Source: Candidatus Krumholzibacteriia bacterium
GTDB lineage: Bacteria; Krumholzibacteriota; Krumholzibacteriia; WVZY01; JAKEHA01
Length of the DNA stretch: 61,283 bases
Direction of reading: 5' to 3'
Assembly (NCBI GenBank): GCA_029865265.1
Contig: JAOUHG010000020.1
Location: 1-61,283, forward strand
This document shows positions 26,848 to 35,192 of the stretch, in pieces; the stretch's first letter is position 1, and each line of letters opens with the position of its first letter. The notes under the pieces were generated by a model, which worked only from the letters and a program-made list of their open reading frames with translations, did no database searches and was not told where the DNA came from. Both the position numbers and the translations under genes were made by a program.

Positions 26848-29031
26848 ATGAACATCCTCCACCGCTACACCCACTGGCTTCATTCCCGCTGGCCGGCAGG
26901 CCGCGTGGAACGGATGCCGGTCTCCAACCCGGACGGATCCACCAACATCCCCGGGCTGTACGTCGCGGGCGACCTGCGCGGCATCCCGCTGCTGAAGTTC
27001 GCGGCGGATAGCGGGGCGCGCGTCATCCAGACCCTCGCGGCGGATCCTGCTTTCAAGGCGTCGCGCGGAAGCGGCGGCGAGGTGGCCGATGTCGCCATCA
27101 TCGGCGGCGGCGTGGCCGGTGCGGCGGCCGCGCTGGAGGCAAAGAAACTCGGGCTCTCCACGCGCTGGTTCGAATCCAGCGAACCGTTCTCAACCATTGT
27201 CAATTTTCCGCGCCGCAAACCCATCTTTACTTACCCGAAGGCCATGACGCCAGCGGGCGAGTTGAAGATCAGCGAGAACATAAAGGAAGCGCTTGTCGAC
27301 GAACTGAACGCGCAGATCGACAACGCCGGGCTCGCGCCCGAAATCGCCAATGTCGAACGCGTGCGCCGGCAGGGGGACGCCTTCGAGATATCGCTGGCGG
27401 CGGCGGGCAAGGCGCGCGCGCGGCGCGTGGTGTGCGCGCTGGGCCAGAGCGGCGACTTCCGCACCCTCGGCGTTCCGGGCGAGCACCTCGACAAGGTCTA
27501 CAACCGGCTGCACGACCCTGCGGACTTTGCGGGCCGCAACGTGCTGGTGGTGGGCGGTGGTGACAGCGCAGTGGAAGCCGCGCTCGCCCTCTCCGAGGCC
27601 GGCGCCTCGGTGACGCTGTGCTACCGCAAGGACACCTTCAGCCGTCCCAAGGCCGACAACCTCGCGCGCCTGCAAGACGCGCGCGGCTCCATGCGCGTCG
27701 TCATGTCCGCGCGTGTCACCGAAATCCAGCAGGACACGGTGCAGATTCAGACCCGGGACGGCACACAGCGCATTGACAACGACGTCGTCTTCACCATGGT
27801 GGGCCGCGAGGCGCCGCTGGATTTCTTTCGCCGCGCGGGCGTGAAGATACGCGGCGACTGGACGTGGCGCACCACCCTCGCCTTCGCCGGCTTCGTGGCC
27901 TTCTGCGTGGCGCTCTACAACTGGAAGTCGGGCGGCGCGCTGGGCAACCTGTTCTACCAGCGGCACTGGTGGCCGGTGACCATCGCCGACGCGGTGGGCG
28001 ATCCCAACTCGCTCATTGGCGTCATTCGTATTTCGGCGTCCGGTCCGTCGTTCTGGTACACGCTGGCGTACTCGCTGATCGTGGTGATCTTCGGCTTCAA
28101 ACGTATCCGGCGGCGGCGCACGCCCTACGTCACCGTACAGACCAGCGTGCTCATGGCCATCCAGGTGCTGCCGCTGTTCATTCTTCCCGAAATTCTGCTG
28201 CCGTGGCTGGGCAAGAACGGCCTGCTGCCGGGCGGGTTGCTCGACGCGCTCTTCCCCGCCGCCAACTACGGCAACGGTCGTGAGTACTGGCGCGCGTACG
28301 GGCTCATCCTGGCCTGGCCGCTCAACGTGTACAACGTATTCACCGCCCAGCCGCTGGGCTGGTGGCTCGGGATTTCCTTCGTGCAGACCTTCGTGCTCAT
28401 CCCCGCCGCCATCTGGTTCTGGGGCAAAGGCGCGTACTGCGGTTGGGTGTGTTCGTGCGGCGCGCTGGCGGAAACGCTGGGCGACACGCAGCGCGAGAAG
28501 ATGGTGCACGGCGCAAGATGGAACCGCGCCAACATGTTCGGCCAGGCGGTGCTGGCGGCGGCGTTCGTGCTGCTGGCGGTGCGCGTCTACGGCTGGATGG
28601 CGCCCGGCTCGTGGGCGGACCAGTCGTTTCACGTGGCGCTGGATCGTTACAAGTGGATCGTGGACGTGTTTCTGGCCGGTGTTGTCGGCTACGGTTTCTA
28701 CTTCTGGTTCAGCGGGCGGGTGTGGTGCCGCTTCATGTGCCCGCTGGCGGCGCTGATGCACGTCTACGCCCGCTTCAGCCGCTTCCGCATTTCCGCCGAC
28801 AAGAAGAAGTGCATCTCCTGCAACGTGTGCACGTCGGTGTGCCACCAGGGCATCGACGTCATGAACTTCGCCAACAAGGGGCTGCCCATGCAGGACCCGG
28901 AATGCGTGCGCTGTTCCGCGTGCGTGCAGAGCTGCCCCACCGGCGTTCTCACCTTCACGCGCCTGGCCCGCGACGGCCGCGAAATACCCGACCGGCTCGC
29001 CGCCAGCCCGGTGCGGATGCGCGAGGGTTAG
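26848..29031 (+). CDS. Permuted thioredoxin-reductase-like flavoprotein fused to a NapH/NosR-type polyferredoxin
   Basis: A 727-residue membrane protein. Residues 33-65 (PGLYVAGD at 35-42) are the second FAD motif, normally C-terminal in this family. Then come the first FAD motif GGGVAG (86-91) and an NAD(P) motif GGGDSA (236-241). From about 340 on there are membrane helices with CGWVCSCGAL and CRFMCPLAAL loops, as in NapH and NosR. Two 4Fe-4S motifs close the chain, starting at C655 and C686. It probably passes electrons from NAD(P)H through FAD and Fe-S centres at the membrane. There is no thioredoxin-reductase CxxC. The 93-bp upstream gap is shared with the divergent PIG-L gene. Confidence 0.82.
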   Translation: MNILHRYTHWLHSRWPAGRVERMPVSNPDGSTNIPGLYVAGDLRGIPLLKFAADSGARVIQTLAADPAFKASRGSGGEVADVAIIGGGVAGAAAALEAKKLGLSTRWFESSEPFSTIVNFPRRKPIFTYPKAMTPAGELKISENIKEALVDELNAQIDNAGLAPEIANVERVRRQGDAFEISLAAAGKARARRVVCALGQSGDFRTLGVPGEHLDKVYNRLHDPADFAGRNVLVVGGGDSAVEAALALSEAGASVTLCYRKDTFSRPKADNLARLQDARGSMRVVMSARVTEIQQDTVQIQTRDGTQRIDNDVVFTMVGREAPLDFFRRAGVKIRGDWTWRTTLAFAGFVAFCVALYNWKSGGALGNLFYQRHWWPVTIADAVGDPNSLIGVIRISASGPSFWYTLAYSLIVVIFGFKRIRRRRTPYVTVQTSVLMAIQVLPLFILPEILLPWLGKNGLLPGGLLDALFPAANYGNGREYWRAYGLILAWPLNVYNVFTAQPLGWWLGISFVQTFVLIPAAIWFWGKGAYCGWVCSCGALAETLGDTQREKMVHGARWNRANMFGQAVLAAAFVLLAVRVYGWMAPGSWADQSFHVALDRYKWIVDVFLAGVVGYGFYFWFSGRVWCRFMCPLAALMHVYARFSRFRISADKKKCISCNVCTSVCHQGIDVMNFANKGLPMQDPECVRCSACVQSCPTGVLTFTRLARDGREIPDRLAASPVRMREG

Positions 29032-29033
29032 CA

Positions 29034-29063
29034 TTGGACCGTTTGCGCCAATTTTCGTATCTT
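29034..29063 (+). promoter_or_regulatory. Promoter for ferritin
   Basis: TTGGAC (29034-29039) and TATCTT (29058-29063) are 18 bases apart, immediately after the stop of the flavoprotein gene and 25 bases before the ferritin ATG. AAAGGAGA provides the ribosome site. No obvious Fur box is seen between them. Confidence 0.5.
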
Positions 29064-29087
29064 CAGGGTTCGAAAGGAGACCGGTAA

Positions 29088-29591
29088 ATGATCAGCAAGA
29101 AGATGGAAACTGCAATCAATCAGCAGATCAATCTCGAGATCTTTTCCGCGCACATGTACCTGCAGATGTCGGCGTATTTCTCTAGCCGCAATCTCAATGG
29201 ATTCGCGCACTGGTTCCGCCTCCAGTACCAGGAGGAACTGGTCCACGCCGGCAAACTCTTCGACCACGTGCTCATGCGCGACGGCAACGTCAAGCTGACC
29301 GCGGTCGCCGCGCCCACGCAGACCTGGAAATCCACGCTCGCCGCGTGCGAGGCCGCCTACAACGCCGAGGTCAAGAACACCAAGCAGATCAACGCGCTCA
29401 TGGACGCCGCCACCAAGGAGAACGACCACGCCACGCGCGTCATCCTGCAGTGGTTCGTGGAGGAGCAGGTCGAAGAAGAGTCGAGTGCCATGAACCTGGT
29501 GGAGCAGGTGAAGCTGACCGAGAACGCCGCGGGTGCGATTCTGATCCTGGACCGCGAACTCGGCGGCCGCACTCCGGACGCCGGGGAGTAA
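29088..29591 (+). CDS. ftnA: Non-heme ferritin
   Basis: A 167-residue four-helix ferritin that stores iron as ferric mineral in a 24-subunit shell. The first helix has INQQINLEIFSAHMYLQMSA, and the ferroxidase glutamate and histidine of the second helix are in QEELVHAGKLF; QWFVEEQVEEESS supplies the fourth-helix ligands. No heme-binding methionine or Dps feature is seen, so FtnA-type is preferred to bacterioferritin. It has its own promoter and strong ribosome site and may form a transcript with the downstream sulfotransferase (20-base gap). Confidence 0.93.
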   Translation: MISKKMETAINQQINLEIFSAHMYLQMSAYFSSRNLNGFAHWFRLQYQEELVHAGKLFDHVLMRDGNVKLTAVAAPTQTWKSTLAACEAAYNAEVKNTKQINALMDAATKENDHATRVILQWFVEEQVEEESSAMNLVEQVKLTENAAGAILILDRELGGRTPDAGE

Positions 29592-29611
29592 TTCTCGACA
29601 CGATCGAGCCC

Positions 29612-30493
29612 ATGATCGATCGTCCGATTTTCATTCTCGGAAACATCCGCTCCGGAACGACGATCCTGTACAACCTGGTCGCCGCCCACCCGGAGCTGTG
29701 CTGGTTCACATACCGGTCCGACGCGAAGCCGTCCTCGAACGCGGGGGCGGCTTCGTTGCGTCTGCTGGGTGCGCCGTTGCTCGGCGCGTTGCAGCGGCGC
29801 GCAATCATCGCCAACCGGCCCAACCGCGTCACCATGCATATCTTTCCCTGGCCGGCGGAGGGCGATCGCATCTACCACGAATATTGCGGCTTCGGAACGC
29901 AGGCGGACGGGCTGGAGACAAAACTGACAACGGAAATGGAAGCGCGGTTGTGCGCGGTAATCGAAGCGCACCTGCGCGCCTCCGGGAAGAAGCGCTTTCT
30001 CTCCAAGCAGACCGCCAACAACCGCCGCCTCGACATCTTGCAGCGCATGTTTCCCGACGCCGTCTACGTCCACCTCATCCGCGATGGTCGCGCGGTGGCA
30101 AGCTCCATGTTACGCGAACCGTGGTGGCCGGACACACACGTGTGGTGGCTGGGCAGGAAGGCGTCGCAGTGGACGCCCGAGTTCCGGGATGCCGCGGAAC
30201 TGGCCGCGGTGTACTGGCAGCGCACGGTGGAGACGGTGCGCGAATTCGGGGCGCGGGCGGGCAACTGCTACCTCGAGGTTCGCTACGAGCAACTCACCCG
30301 CAACCCGCGCGCGGTGGTCGAACAAATCATGGCGCACGCCAGGCTCGCGCCCGTGCCCGCCTACCTGCGCAGCCTGCCCGCATCGCTTCCGGGCTCCGAC
30401 AGCAAGTGGCGGAGCAACCTCAACCAACAGCAGCAGGCGCACGTCAGCGAGGCCATCGGCGGGTTCCTGCGCGAATTGGGCTATCCGGCCTGA
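29612..30493 (+). CDS. Sulfotransferase family protein
   Basis: A 293-residue PAPS-dependent sulfotransferase-type protein. The 5'-phosphosulfate loop is IFILGNIRSGTTILYNL near the N-terminus, and the 3'-phosphate motif is VHLIRDGRAVASSML. The HPELCWF and RYEQLTRNPRAVVEQI segments fit the broad Sulfotransfer_3 group, which modifies glycans, lipids or peptides. The acceptor cannot be told from sequence. ATG 29612 gives a start just before the nucleotide loop, as expected for this group; an upstream GTG would add six residues. Confidence 0.85.
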   Translation: MIDRPIFILGNIRSGTTILYNLVAAHPELCWFTYRSDAKPSSNAGAASLRLLGAPLLGALQRRAIIANRPNRVTMHIFPWPAEGDRIYHEYCGFGTQADGLETKLTTEMEARLCAVIEAHLRASGKKRFLSKQTANNRRLDILQRMFPDAVYVHLIRDGRAVASSMLREPWWPDTHVWWLGRKASQWTPEFRDAAELAAVYWQRTVETVREFGARAGNCYLEVRYEQLTRNPRAVVEQIMAHARLAPVPAYLRSLPASLPGSDSKWRSNLNQQQQAHVSEAIGGFLRELGYPA

Positions 30494-30504
30494 TTGAAGG
30501 GTGT

Positions 30505-30533
30505 TTGCCGGCGTCCCCGGCCGGTGGTAGAAT
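30505..30533 (+). promoter_or_regulatory. Promoter upstream of the broken beta-propeller gene
   Basis: TTGCCG (30505-30510) is 17 bases from TAGAAT (30528-30533), both 4-5 of 6 matches to sigma-70 hexamers. The ATG at 30583 follows 50 bases later, with AAGGGGAAG as ribosome site. The promoter looks intact although the gene behind it is not. Confidence 0.45.
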
Positions 30534-30582
30534 AACTGCTCAATCACCGCCACGCAGTTGGGTGCCGCAAAAGGGGAAGCAT

Positions 30583-31770
30583 ATGGTGCGCTTCAACCAT
30601 CTTCGGGGTTCTTCCGGTTTGCTCCGCCGTTCGATATCTTGCCGCGGTCTTATTGACCTCCGTATCCGCCGCCCACGCCGACGACTCGTTCTGGGATGAC
30701 CGCTTTGACGCCCTCGGACTCGACGGCTCCGTGCAGGCCATTACCGCCGACGGAGCCAACGTCTACGTCGGTGGAACGTTCCGCTACGCCGGCACTCTGC
30801 TGGTGAATCGGATTGCACGCTGGGACGGAACCCAGGAGGCTCCAACTGGTTGGCGTGTTGGGATGGAAGCAGCTGGACGGAGGTCGCTTCCCTTGCGGGT
30901 GGCCGCGCCATCGCGCTCGCGGTGTCGGGCTCCAACCTATACGTCGGCGGCGCGTTTTCCTCGGTTAACGCTGTTGCCGCCGCCTGCGTTGCCCACTGGA
31001 ATGGCAGTTCCTGGTCACCATTGGGAGGCGGCGTTGGTGCCGCGTGCGCATCGACTGTAAACGGGCTGCTGCTGAGCGGGAGCGATGTCTACGCCGCGGG
31101 CAGCTTCTTCAGCGAGAACGGAACGTCCAACTACCTCAATCAAGTGGGCATGTACGCAGGCGGGTGGACACCGCTGGGCGCGGGAATGTGGCATTCCTCC
31201 GAGTATCCCTGTGACGACGCAGTTGCGTTTGCGGTGGAACAGTTCGACGGCATGCAGGTTTTTGGCGGTTACTGGGACACCGCCGGCGGACAGGCGATTC
31301 CCTATCTCGCATTCTGGGATGGCATGACGTGGTCGTCCCTGGGGAGCGGCGTCGACAACCAGGTGGTGGCGCTGGAAGCCCATGACGGCAAGCTGTACGT
31401 GGGCGGCAATTTTCTTCACGCCGGCGGAAAGTCGTCGAAATGCTTCGGCATCTACGATCCAAACTCGTCGACGGGAGTGGGTACCCCCGTCGCATCCCGT
31501 GAACTCCGGCTGAGTCCCAACCCGTTCAATCCGGCCACGAACATCGCCTTTGCCACCGAAGCCCCGGGTCATGTGAGACTGGACGTCGTCGATGCGCGCG
31601 GGATCGTCGTGCGCACGTTGGTAAACCAGATTCTGCCGGGCGGGGCTCATAGCGCGCGCTGGGATGGAGAATCAGATCATGGCGTTCCCGCTGCCAGCGG
31701 CGTTTACATGTTCCGGCTGACCGTCGAACGCGGGGCAAGCCTGGCTCAAAAAGGGACGCTCCTGAAATAG
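30583..31770 (+). pseudogene. Frameshifted secreted beta-propeller protein with SPNPFNP sorting domain
   Basis: Three reading frames must be joined to make sense. The ATG at 30583 starts in frame 1. The signal peptide core YLAAVLLTSVSAAHADD and the first repeat (YVGGTFRYAG, NRIARWDG) are in frame 2. From about 30835 the frame returns to 1, where WDGSSW/WNGSSW repeats, GKLYVGGNFLHAGG and a C-terminal SPNPFNPATNIAF domain of the FlgD/type IX sorting kind are intact. The repeats suggest a Kelch- or Delta60-like propeller. At least two frame changes and perhaps a deletion near 30830 have broken it, unless they are sequencing errors. Confidence 0.7.
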
Positions 31771-31773
31771 GTT

Positions 31774-31793
31774 GAGGGGGCATTGGCCCCCTC
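31774..31793 (+). terminator. Hairpin after the beta-propeller pseudogene
   Basis: GAGGGGGC (31774-31781) pairs with GCCCCCTC (31786-31793) around ATTG, 4 bases past the stop. It has no following T-run, so termination would be weak or Rho-assisted. It ends 13 bases before the trp promoter. Confidence 0.5.
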
Positions 31794-31806
31794 CGAAACA
31801 GCCCCC

Positions 31807-31836
31807 TTGACAGCACCCCGTCGCGTGGCGTACTAT
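31807..31836 (+). promoter_or_regulatory. trp operon promoter
   Basis: TTGACA (31807-31812, perfect) and TACTAT (31831-31836, 4 of 6) are 18 bases apart. Transcription would begin near 31843, about 22 bases before the leader peptide ATG. No clear TrpR-type palindrome overlaps it, which fits control by attenuation. Confidence 0.75.
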
Positions 31837-31864
31837 TTCTGCGTCGAAAGAAACCGGAAGGCAC

Positions 31865-31936
31865 ATGGTCCATAACGCGCTGAATAACGTCCTCTGTTCG
31901 TACCGCATGTGGTGGTACGACCGCGCCATAGGGTAG
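31865..31936 (+). CDS. trpL: trp leader peptide
   Basis: A 23-residue open frame, too short for ordinary gene calling, with GGAAGG just upstream of the ATG. Residues 13-18 read YRMWWY: the two consecutive UGG codons are at 31910-31915. It ends with TAG at 31934-31936. The stop codon lies inside a segment (GGGTAGCGGG) that can pair with the left arm of the downstream terminator. When tryptophan is scarce, a ribosome would stall on the Trp pair and leave that segment free. The peptide's position, size and codons are those of a classical attenuation leader. Confidence 0.85.
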   Translation: MVHNALNNVLCSYRMWWYDRAIG

Positions 31937-32034
31937 CGGGCGGACGTTTATTCTCGCCAGGACCACAGGTCCTTCACGGAAATAGACCCGGAATTCAAGC
32001 GGACCCGCTATCCAGTTGGATGGCGGGTTTTTTT
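31931..32034 (+). promoter_or_regulatory. trp attenuator (antiterminator/terminator switch)
   Basis: The terminator is ACCCGCTATCC (32003-32013), loop AGTT, and GGATGGCGGGT (32018-32028): 11 pairs with one U-G wobble, followed by T7 to 32034. The competing antiterminator pairs GGGTAGCGGG (31931-31940, overlapping the leader stop) with CCCGCTATCC (32004-32013), 10 pairs with one wobble. A small hairpin, GGACC-ACA-GGTCC (31960-31972), lies between. The two folds exclude each other, as in enteric trp attenuators. Confidence 0.82.
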
Positions 32035-32070
32035 GTTTTCTGGGGTTCGTTGCTGGAAAGGTGAAACGCG

Positions 32071-33555
32071 ATGCTCAAGCCAACCCGGGATGAATTCGAC
32101 GCTGCGGCTCGTCGGGGCCGCATCGTCCCGTTGCGGCAACGCGTGCCGGCCGATCTGGAAACTCCCGTTTCCGCGTTCCTGAAGCTCACGAGGATGCCCG
32201 GCGGCGAGCGCGCCCGGTTCCTCCTCGAGAGCGTCGAACGCGGGATCCAGGTCGGCCGGTACTCCTTTATCGGCGTCTCCCCCTCCGCGACCCTGCGCCT
32301 CGACGGCGACACCGTGACCATCGACCGCGACGGCGCCCTCGATCGATTCCCCCTCGGCGGGCGCGATCCACTTTCCTTCGTGCGCGACGAGATCGCGCGC
32401 GTGCCGGTTCTGGACGACTCTGGCATTCCCGGCCCCTTCGCGGGCGCGGTCGGCTACCTCTCCTACGAGGTGGCGCGCCACATGGAGAAGCTCCCCACCG
32501 CCGCGCAACCGGGCCTGGGACTCCCCGACTACTACTTCATGATTCCGCGCACCCTGGTAATCTTCGACCACGTGCGCAGCGAAATGGAAATCGTAGCGCT
32601 GCCGCCCGAGGGACTCGGAGACGGCGCCTACGACGCGGCGCGCGGCGCCATCGAAGCCATTCTGGCCGCACTGGGCGGGCCGCTGCCGCACCGCAACGGC
32701 CACCACCGCGACACCGCGCACGCCACGCCGGAATCCAACATGACGCGCGAACAGTTCGAGGCGCACGTGCGCGCCAGCAAGGAACACATCCTGGCCGGCG
32801 ACGCCTTTCAGATTGTGGTTTCGCAGCGCCTCTCGGCGCCCACCAGCACCGAGCCGTTTCAGATTTATCGCGCGCTGCGCATCACCAACCCATCGCCGTA
32901 CATGTTCTATTTCGACGCCGGCGACTTCCAGCTGGTGGGCTCGTCGCCCGAGGTGCTGGTGAAACTGGAAAAGCGCCGCGCCACGCTTTCTCCCATTGCC
33001 GGCACGCGCCCGCGCGGACACACCGCCGCCGAGGACCTGGCGCTGGAAGCAGAACTGCTGCACGACGAGAAGGAACGCGCCGAGCACGTGATGCTGGTGG
33101 ACCTGGGGCGCAACGACCTCGGGCGCGTGTGCGATACCGGTTCGGTGCGCACGGAGTCGCTCATGCACGTGGAGAAGTATTCGCACGTCATGCACATCGT
33201 CTCCACCGTGACCGGCAAGCTGCGCGAGGGACTGGACGGCTTCGACCTGTTGCGCGCGTGCTTCCCGGCGGGCACCGTGTCGGGTGCACCCAAGATACGC
33301 GCCATGGAAATCATCGCCACGCTGGAGAGCGACCGCCGCGGGCCCTACGCGGGCGCGCTGGGCTACTTCGGCCACCAGGGCGACATGGACATGTGCATCA
33401 CCATCCGCACCATCGTCATGACGGGAAACCGCTATCACGTGCAGGCGGGCGCGGGCATCGTGGCCGACTCCGACCCCGCGCGCGAATATGAAGAGACGCT
33501 CAGCAAGGCACAGGCGCTGGTCAACGCGGTGGCGGTGGCCGAGAACGGCCTGTAA
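32071..33555 (+). CDS. trpE: Anthranilate synthase component I
   Basis: A 494-residue chorismate-binding enzyme that makes anthranilate with ammonia supplied by TrpG. The tryptophan feedback element LLES is at residues 51-54 (ARFLLESVE), so the enzyme should be inhibited by Trp. Catalytic-domain blocks include GDAFQIVVSQRLSAP, IAGTRPRG, ELLHDEKERAEHVMLVDLGRNDLGRV and GTVSGAPKIRAMEII. TrpE rather than PabB is supported by position behind a Trp-codon leader and before trpG and trpD. AAAGGTG precedes the ATG, and the gene lies 37 bases beyond the attenuator T-run. Confidence 0.97.
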   Translation: MLKPTRDEFDAAARRGRIVPLRQRVPADLETPVSAFLKLTRMPGGERARFLLESVERGIQVGRYSFIGVSPSATLRLDGDTVTIDRDGALDRFPLGGRDPLSFVRDEIARVPVLDDSGIPGPFAGAVGYLSYEVARHMEKLPTAAQPGLGLPDYYFMIPRTLVIFDHVRSEMEIVALPPEGLGDGAYDAARGAIEAILAALGGPLPHRNGHHRDTAHATPESNMTREQFEAHVRASKEHILAGDAFQIVVSQRLSAPTSTEPFQIYRALRITNPSPYMFYFDAGDFQLVGSSPEVLVKLEKRRATLSPIAGTRPRGHTAAEDLALEAELLHDEKERAEHVMLVDLGRNDLGRVCDTGSVRTESLMHVEKYSHVMHIVSTVTGKLREGLDGFDLLRACFPAGTVSGAPKIRAMEIIATLESDRRGPYAGALGYFGHQGDMDMCITIRTIVMTGNRYHVQAGAGIVADSDPAREYEETLSKAQALVNAVAVAENGL

Positions 33556-33564
33556 GGAACTTCC

Positions 33565-34158
33565 ATGCACCTGCTCATCGACAACTACGACTCGTTCACC
33601 TTCAACATCGCGCAGGCGCTGGGCGCGCTGGGCGAAGACGTGCAGGTGGTGCGCAACGACGCCATCGACGTGGCGCGCGCCGCGGAACTCTCCCCTGCCA
33701 CGCTCATCGTGTCGCCAGGCCCGGGCCGCCCGGAGAACGCGGGCGCGAGCAAGGCGCTCATTGCATACTTCGCAGAAAAAATCCCGGTGCTGGGCGTGTG
33801 CCTCGGCCACCAGTGCATCGTCGAAGTGTTCGGCGGCAGCGTGGTGCGCGCGCAGCACCTCATGCACGGCAAGGTATCCCGCGTCTACCACGACGGCCGC
33901 ACCATTTATGACGGGCTCTCCAATCCCTTCAGCGCCACCCGTTACCACTCCCTTATCGCCGAAGAGCGGAGTCTTCCAGACCTCCTCGAGATTTCCGCTT
34001 ACACGTCGGAGGGTGAGGTCATGGGTGTGCGTCTGAAGGGGAGGCCCGTCGAGGGCGTGCAGTTCCACCCCGAATCCATTCTGACCCCCGAGGGCGTCAA
34101 GCTGTTCTCGAACTTCGTGGAGGGGGCGCGCTCGCGGCGCCCGGTGGGATCGGCATGA
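33565..34158 (+). CDS. trpG: Anthranilate synthase component II (glutamine amidotransferase)
   Basis: A 197-residue class I glutaminase that releases ammonia for TrpE. It starts LLIDNYDSFTFNIAQ and has the PGPGRPENAG oxyanion strand, the nucleophile elbow GVCLGHQCIVE and the catalytic His-Glu pair in GVQFHPESILTPEG. It starts 9 bases after trpE and overlaps trpD as ATGA. It may also serve folate synthesis if no separate PabA exists, which the window cannot show. Confidence 0.97.
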   Translation: MHLLIDNYDSFTFNIAQALGALGEDVQVVRNDAIDVARAAELSPATLIVSPGPGRPENAGASKALIAYFAEKIPVLGVCLGHQCIVEVFGGSVVRAQHLMHGKVSRVYHDGRTIYDGLSNPFSATRYHSLIAEERSLPDLLEISAYTSEGEVMGVRLKGRPVEGVQFHPESILTPEGVKLFSNFVEGARSRRPVGSA

Positions 34159-35192
34159 TTCGCGACACCATCGAGACCCTGTTGCGCCGCCAGGATCTCA
34201 CGCGGGAGGCGGCCGCGCGCCTCATGGGCGCCATCGTCTCCGGAGAGCTGACGGACGCGCAAATCGCCGGCGTTGCGATTGCGCTGCGCGCCAAGGGGGA
34301 GACGGTGGACGAGATTGCCGGCTTCGTAACCGCGCTGCGCGGGCGCGCGCTGCGCGTGACACCCGCGCGCAACACACTGGTGGACACGTGCGGTACCGGC
34401 GGCGACGGCACCCACACCTTCAACATCTCCACCGCCGCGGCGTTCGTGGCCGCGGGTGCGGGCGTGCACATCGCCAAGCACGGCAACCGCGCCCTTTCCT
34501 CCCGCTGTGGCAGCACGGATGTCCTGGAGGCGCTCGGCATCCACGAAGTGCCGGCCGGGCGCGTGGCCGAGCTGATCGACCGCACCGGCATCGGCTTCAT
34601 GTTTGCACCCGCACACCACCCGGCGCTGCGCCACGCCGCCACCGCGCGCCGCGAACTGGGCGTGCGCACCGTGTTCAACCTGCTCGGCCCGATGGCCAAC
34701 CCCGCCTTCGTGAAGCGGCAGCTGGTGGGGGTGTTCGACCCGGTGCACACCGAGACGGTGGCGCGCGTGCTCGCGTCGCTCGGTTCGGAGCACGTGTACG
34801 TCGTGCACGGTTCCGATGGCAGCGACGAGGTGACCATCGCGGGTGAAACCCGCGTCACCTCCCTCCACGACGGACACGTGGAGACGTGGACCTTCACCCC
34901 CGAGTCGGTGGGGATCCCGCGCGCGAGCACGCGCGCGCTCACCGGCGGCACGCCGGAAGAAAACGCCGGCATCATACTCGCCATTCTGGACGGCGCAATG
35001 GGGGCGCGCCGTGACGCGGTCGTCCTGAACGCCGCCTTCGTCATCTGCGCCGGTGGTCGCGCGCAGACCATCGAAGAAGGCGTTCAGGCGGCCGCCGAGT
35101 CCATCGACAGCGGGCGGGCACGCGCGGTCGTCGAGCTGCTGCGCGCGGTCACCGCCGGCATGGCCACGGCGGCGCGGGAGGCCCGGGCATGA
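34155..35192 (+). CDS. trpD: Anthranilate phosphoribosyltransferase
   Basis: A 345-residue enzyme joining anthranilate to PRPP. The PRPP-binding loop TCGTGGDGTHTFNIST and the KHGNRALSSRCGSTDVLE segment, which carries the second substrate site, are intact, and FNLLGPMANPA follows. It has four-base overlaps at both ends (ATGA with trpG and trpC), showing tight coupling. The length equals that of free-standing TrpD; it is not fused to trpG as in enterics. Confidence 0.97.
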   Translation: MIRDTIETLLRRQDLTREAAARLMGAIVSGELTDAQIAGVAIALRAKGETVDEIAGFVTALRGRALRVTPARNTLVDTCGTGGDGTHTFNISTAAAFVAAGAGVHIAKHGNRALSSRCGSTDVLEALGIHEVPAGRVAELIDRTGIGFMFAPAHHPALRHAATARRELGVRTVFNLLGPMANPAFVKRQLVGVFDPVHTETVARVLASLGSEHVYVVHGSDGSDEVTIAGETRVTSLHDGHVETWTFTPESVGIPRASTRALTGGTPEENAGIILAILDGAMGARRDAVVLNAAFVICAGGRAQTIEEGVQAAAESIDSGRARAVVELLRAVTAGMATAAREARA

